The translations under genes and the position numbers were made by a program. A stretch of DNA of 45,615 nucleotides, taken from assembly GCA_937925715.1 (NCBI GenBank), contig CALAMG010000036.1, forward strand, positions 1 through 45,615, written 5' to 3'. The stretch's first letter is position 1. Every line of letters begins with the position of its first letter. Below the pieces are notes generated by a model. It was not told the DNA's origin. It saw nothing but the letters and a program-made list of their open reading frames with translations, and made no database searches. The DNA comes from an uncultured Collinsella sp. GTDB lineage: Bacteria; Actinomycetota; Coriobacteriia; Coriobacteriales; Coriobacteriaceae. Shown in pieces: positions 41,841 to 45,615 of the stretch.

Positions 41841-41874
41841 CAGGCCCCGAGCTCCACAGGGAACTCGGGGCCTG
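41841..41874. terminator. shared terminator between convergent genes
   Basis: An 11-bp stem (CAGGCCCCGAG and complement) between the COG2509 gene (plus) and uvrB (minus). Leftward it is followed by TGTCTTTT; rightward by TTCGCTATTTCTT. Likely serves both. Confidence 0.75.
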
Positions 41875-41878
41875 TTCG

Positions 41879-44119
41879 CTATTTCTTAAACCGTGCACCC
41901 TGGCGTTTTCTGCCCGATGCGAACGTGGAACCCTTGCGGGCCTGCGAACGTAAGCGCTCGATCGTCTCGTCCTCAGATGCGCCCTCAAGCATCGCCCGAA
42001 TCTGAACGACGGCATCGCGCAGACGCGCCGCCTCCTCAAAGTCCATGGCGGCGGAAGCGTTGCGCATGTCTTCCTCCATGGTCTCGACGATCCGCACGAG
42101 CTCGTCATGCGGCAGCCCTTCCAGCTGCTCGGCGAGCGTCTGCTCGGGCGCCACCGTCTCCGGCGCGGCGCCCTCGCCGTTTTCGTCGGGCGTATAGAAC
42201 GCACCGTGACCCAGCGAATCGCCTCTCGAGCGCCCCTTCGAGCCCACAGTCTTTTCGGCCTCGGTAATAAAGCTCGAGATGTCGTTAATGGCCTTGCGGA
42301 CCGTCTTGGGCACAATGCCATGCTCTTCGTTATATGCCATCTGAATCTCGCGACGGCGCTGCGTCTCTTCGATGGCTTCTTTCATCGAATCGGTCACAAC
42401 GTCTGCATACATGATGACCTCGCCGTCGGCATTACGGGCCGCACGGCCAATCGTCTGAATCAACGAACGGCGGTTGCGCAAGAAACCTTCCTTGTCAGCG
42501 TCGAGAATTGCCACCAGCGAGACCTCGGGAAGGTCAAGACCCTCGCGAAGCAGGTTAATGCCAACGAGAACATCGATCTTTCCCTCGCGCAGCGTTCGCA
42601 AGATCTCGACACGGTCCATCGTCGCCGTATCGGAATGCATGTAGTTGACCTTAATGCCGGCATCAAGCAGATGGTCGGTCAGGTCCTCGGCCATGCGCTT
42701 GGTGAGCGTGGTCACCAGCACGCGCTCCTTGCGGGCAACGCGCTCGCGAATCTCGTCCTCAAGATCGTCAATCTGCCCACGAACCGGACGCACATCGATC
42801 TTGGGGTCGAGCAGACCGGTCGGACGAATAATCTGCTCAACGTCGTTCTGGCTAACCCGCAGCTCATAGTCGCCCGGCGTGGCCGAAACGTAGATGAACT
42901 GGGGAATCCTCGCCTCAAACTCATCGAAACGAAGCGGGCGGTTATCGAGTGCCGAAGGCAGACGAAAACCATGCTCAACCAGCGTCACCTTACGCGAGCG
43001 GTCGCCTTCGTGCATGCCGCGGATCTGCGGCACCGTTACATGGCTCTCGTCGATGATGCAGAGCATATCCTTAGGAAAGTAATCGATCAGGGTAAACGGC
43101 GGCTCGCCCGGTTTTCGGCCGTCCAGATGACGCGAGTAGTTCTCGATACCGTTACAGAAACCCATGGTCTCGAGCATCTCGAGATCATAGTCGGTGCGCT
43201 GCTGCAGACGCTGCGCCTCGAGCAGCTTATCAGTCGCCTTGAGCTCGGCCACACGCTTCTCGCACTCTTCGCTGATTGATTTCAGAGCCGCTTTGACCTT
43301 AGGCTTCTCAGTCACGTAGTGCGAGGCCGGCCACACGGGAATGGCCTCGTACTCACGCAGCATCTCGCCGGTGACCTCGTCGATCTCGGCAATCAGCTCG
43401 ACCTCGTCGCCAAAGAACTCAAACCGCAACGGATGCTCGGCATAGGGCGGATACACGTCGACGACATCGCCGCGCACGCGGAAGGTGCCACGTGCCAAAT
43501 CATAGTCATTGCGATCGTACTGGATATCGATAAGCGCATGGATAAAGTCATCACGCTCGAGCGGCACCTTCTTGTCGACGTTCGGAGCTAGGCCCGCATA
43601 GTCCTCGGGGGAGCCAATGCCATAGATACACGAGACCGATGCGACGACGATCACATCGCGTCGAGATAGCAGCGATGCCGTCGCCTGATGGCGCAGCATC
43701 TCGACCTCTTCGTTAATCGAGGAGTCTTTCTCGATATACGTATCACTCTGCGGTACATATGCCTCGGGCTGATAGTAATCGTAGTACGACACAAAATAGA
43801 CCACGGCGTTGTTAGGGAAGAATTCCTTGAGCTCGCTCGCGAGCTGAGCGGCAAGCGTTTTATTGGGAGCCATGACCAGCGTCGGCTTCCCCAGGGCCTC
43901 AATAGTCTTAGCCATCGTGAAGGTCTTGCCCGAACCAGTCACGCCCAGCAAAACCTGATAGCGATCTCCGTCCCTCACACCCTGCACAAGCGACTCAATG
44001 GCCTTAGGCTGGGAACCGGCGGGCTCGTATGGAGACACGACCTTAAACGGCACCTCAGAGCCCTCAACGCCAAAACGTTTGAGCTCTCCTCCAACACGCT
44101 CAACTTCAAATTCCGCCAT
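41879..44119 (-). CDS. uvrB: excinuclease ABC subunit B
   Basis: A 746-aa helicase-like repair protein. Walker A GVTGSGKT (about residue 59), the beta-hairpin YYDYYQPEAYVPQSDTYIEKD, DESHVTVPQI, GINLLREGLD and the QTIGRAARN motif VI are intact. A UVR domain that binds UvrC is at about 675-715. It is somewhat longer than the usual 660-700 residues because of a linker rich in Gly, Glu and Ala before the UVR domain and a basic tail (SGRKRQGARFKK). TTAGGAG precedes the ATG. A TATACT at about 44149-44154 may be an internal promoter -10. Confidence 0.96.
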   Translation of the reverse strand: MAEFEVERVGGELKRFGVEGSEVPFKVVSPYEPAGSQPKAIESLVQGVRDGDRYQVLLGVTGSGKTFTMAKTIEALGKPTLVMAPNKTLAAQLASELKEFFPNNAVVYFVSYYDYYQPEAYVPQSDTYIEKDSSINEEVEMLRHQATASLLSRRDVIVVASVSCIYGIGSPEDYAGLAPNVDKKVPLERDDFIHALIDIQYDRNDYDLARGTFRVRGDVVDVYPPYAEHPLRFEFFGDEVELIAEIDEVTGEMLREYEAIPVWPASHYVTEKPKVKAALKSISEECEKRVAELKATDKLLEAQRLQQRTDYDLEMLETMGFCNGIENYSRHLDGRKPGEPPFTLIDYFPKDMLCIIDESHVTVPQIRGMHEGDRSRKVTLVEHGFRLPSALDNRPLRFDEFEARIPQFIYVSATPGDYELRVSQNDVEQIIRPTGLLDPKIDVRPVRGQIDDLEDEIRERVARKERVLVTTLTKRMAEDLTDHLLDAGIKVNYMHSDTATMDRVEILRTLREGKIDVLVGINLLREGLDLPEVSLVAILDADKEGFLRNRRSLIQTIGRAARNADGEVIMYADVVTDSMKEAIEETQRRREIQMAYNEEHGIVPKTVRKAINDISSFITEAEKTVGSKGRSRGDSLGHGAFYTPDENGEGAAPETVAPEQTLAEQLEGLPHDELVRIVETMEEDMRNASAAMDFEEAARLRDAVVQIRAMLEGASEDETIERLRSQARKGSTFASGRKRQGARFKK

Positions 44120-44170
44120 GGATACTCCTAACTCATATATCTGCAGTATACGCAGGCGGCAGGCATAGTC

Positions 44171-44752
44171 CTATACGAACCGATCGGGATAGAGGGTCTT
44201 GTAGCGAACCCAGGCATTATTGACACGAATCAGATACGCCTGCGTCTCGGGAAAAGTGATTGCATTATGAAGCGACGTGCTCTGCTGCGCCCATCCGTCG
44301 ACATTGCCCATGCCGGCGTTATAGGCGGCAATGGCACTGTCAGTCGACCCGTTAAAATACGTTAGAAGATACGAAAGATACGCACAGCCAAACTCGATGT
44401 TCGTAGCGGGATCGTTAAGGTTGTCGGCTGAATACTCGCTACCATCGACAAGACCCTTGGCAATCATATCCTGGGCAGTCTCGGGCATCAGCTGCATCAA
44501 TCCCTGAGCACCTTGATTCGACTCAGCCTCGGGATCCCAATTCGATTCCGACTTTATGACAGCACACACCAGATACGGATCAAGATTGTGCGAAATGCTC
44601 GATTGCTTTACGTACGCCTCGTAGTCAATCGGATACAAAGGCTTAAAGAAGGCGGCAGGGGCATACGAGTAGACGAGCGAAATAAGGCCGAAGACGAACA
44701 TAACGGCAAGTGGCGCCACGCGATACCACGTAAAGAAACGTGTCTTAGGCAT
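44171..44752 (-). CDS. membrane-anchored lytic transglycosylase (SLT, Slt70-like)
   Basis: A 193-aa protein. A single N-terminal membrane anchor (about 10-32) puts the rest outside the cell. The SLT domain has the catalytic Glu in VIKSESNWDPEA, then NQGAQGLMQLMPETA, and AAYNAGMGNVDGW, as in peptidoglycan lytic transglycosylases. It cuts glycan strands, leaving 1,6-anhydro ends. ATG at 44752 was chosen over 44761; GAGG is 5 nt upstream. It overlaps the coaE stop by 8 nt. Confidence 0.9.
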   Translation of the reverse strand: MPKTRFFTWYRVAPLAVMFVFGLISLVYSYAPAAFFKPLYPIDYEAYVKQSSISHNLDPYLVCAVIKSESNWDPEAESNQGAQGLMQLMPETAQDMIAKGLVDGSEYSADNLNDPATNIEFGCAYLSYLLTYFNGSTDSAIAAYNAGMGNVDGWAQQSTSLHNAITFPETQAYLIRVNNAWVRYKTLYPDRFV

Positions 44753-45386
44753 CGGCCTCATCCTTATCCACTACATCACCGAAGCCATGGCGTGCAAGCC
44801 ATGCGTCCAGTTGTTCAAAGAGCGAGTTATCGCCTGCCGCATTATCGATTACCGTCGTAGCGAGATTGCAAAGCGAAGCCTCATCAGGTTGGCATGCAGA
44901 GCGCGCATCAAAATCAGAGGACTCCATACCACGATGAATGGCACGCTCGCGACGAACTGCTAAAGGAGCGCTGATAACCAGAATTTCATCAGCCAGGCCA
45001 AAAGCATCCTCAAAACCAGTCGGGGCAGAAACCTCGACAACCGCAAAGGGGTAACGGGGGGACGAAACCGTGCAGCAAACCGGATCAAGAATCCTCAGTG
45101 ACAGCTGTTCAATGAGAACCGGGTGAACGATGCCATTGAGCCGCGCAACTGTATCAGGAGAGGCGAAAGCTCGAGCAGCGAGGACATTGCGGCGAATGCC
45201 GCCCTCCCCGTCCAGAATGTCCCAACCGAATTCTTCCGCGAGGGCATTGACGATATCGGAGCCTGGCACATACAGAGATTTGGCAAGCTCATCCAGATCG
45301 ATAAGCATGGCGCCATGGGATTCAAGATAGCGGCAGGCAGTCGACTTACCCGAAGCAATATTGCCCAAGACAAAAACGGTAAACAT
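44745..45386 (-). CDS. coaE: dephospho-CoA kinase
   Basis: A 213-aa P-loop kinase for the last step of CoA synthesis. The Walker A reads LGNIASGKST (about residues 8-17), followed by GAMLIDLDELAKSLY and, later, the family VVEVSAPTGFED region. ATG at 45386 was chosen because GGGAGG lies upstream; a TTG one codon earlier is possible. First gene of coaE-SLT-uvrB, all minus strand. Confidence 0.9.
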   Translation of the reverse strand: MFTVFVLGNIASGKSTACRYLESHGAMLIDLDELAKSLYVPGSDIVNALAEEFGWDILDGEGGIRRNVLAARAFASPDTVARLNGIVHPVLIEQLSLRILDPVCCTVSSPRYPFAVVEVSAPTGFEDAFGLADEILVISAPLAVRRERAIHRGMESSDFDARSACQPDEASLCNLATTVIDNAAGDNSLFEQLDAWLARHGFGDVVDKDEADA

Positions 45387-45512
45387 CAAGTCCTCCCTAA
45401 CGCCAATGGGAGTTATTATCGCGCAAATACAAAAGAAGGACTCAAAATACAGCCAAACAGTAAGATAAGCTAAACGAAGGCGAGTTCTGTATTACAGCTC
45501 TCTATCAAACGC

Positions 45513-45545
45513 AAAAAAAGGGGGAGGCCGCGAGGCCTCCCCCTT
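45513..45545 (-). terminator. strong terminator of whatever lies upstream of coaE
   Basis: Stem GGGGGAGGCC and complement, loop of four, then seven T on the minus strand. It isolates coaE from the edge fragment. Confidence 0.9.
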
Positions 45546-45615
45546 CTTCAGTCCGTTGCGACGGCTCGGTGCCGTCCACCGGTCAGCGGCGCCCTGGCCT
45601 CCCACGGGCTGACCC
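45546..45615 (-). other. unresolved edge fragment before the terminator
   Basis: About 70 nt between the window edge and the terminator. One minus frame is open to the edge and ends in TGA at 45548-45550 (last residues RHRAVATD). The same stretch folds as GGTCAGC/GCTGACC and GACGGC-ACCGA-GCCGTC, which fits the 3' end of a structured RNA. I do not recognise it as RNase P, SRP or tmRNA. Either a protein C-terminus or an RNA is possible. Confidence 0.4.

Overview
The window looks like chromosome from a high-GC Gram-positive of the class Coriobacteriia, most like Collinsella. This is inferred from whiA and an actinobacterial-type rapZ (Arg in the P-loop), the gap-pgk-tpiA-gpmI-secG run, high GC with dense minus-strand genes, and two different peptide-type ABC transporters. 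No species call can be made from sequence reading alone.

Layout, left to right. (1) 1-3480: the 3' part of the window begins inside a tRNA-Gly(GCC). It is followed by a partner-switching signalling pair, a PAS/GAF/PP2C phosphatase and a STAS-HATPase fusion, then tRNA-Leu(GAG). (2) 3480-4077: a 600-bp gene-free stretch filled with structure, including two large nested inverted repeats and a terminator. (3) 4078-10020: an oppABCDF oligopeptide uptake operon. (4) 10315-15409: secG, then gpmI, tpiA, pgk and gap of lower glycolysis. (5) 15603-17441: whiA and rapZ. (6) 17558-27988: a sialic-acid locus made of a SatABCD-like ABC transporter (with a fused permease-ATPase), two AXE1-family esterases (one lacking its catalytic serine), nanA, a ROK kinase and nanE. 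(7) 28352-35497: uvrC, murJ, ybaK and uvrA, with a LexA-type box before uvrA. (8) 35691-41813, the only plus-strand block: an LtaS-like enzyme, an Mrp-type Fe-S carrier and two flavoproteins. (9) 41879-45386: uvrB, a lytic transglycosylase and coaE, then a terminator and an unresolved edge fragment.

How the parts fit. The sat/nan block would import sialic acid, remove O-acetyl groups, cleave it to ManNAc and pyruvate, phosphorylate ManNAc and epimerise it to GlcNAc-6-P, which would feed the glycolytic genes nearby once deacetylated by enzymes outside the window. The three uvr genes lie within about 16 kb of each other. Intergenic spaces and operon boundaries carry many hairpins. The most unusual are three nested fold-backs that share one design (outer arm of 28-31 bp, inner arm of 14-16 bp, small apical hairpin) but not one sequence. 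I found no CRISPR array, insertion sequence, phage gene or reverse transcriptase.
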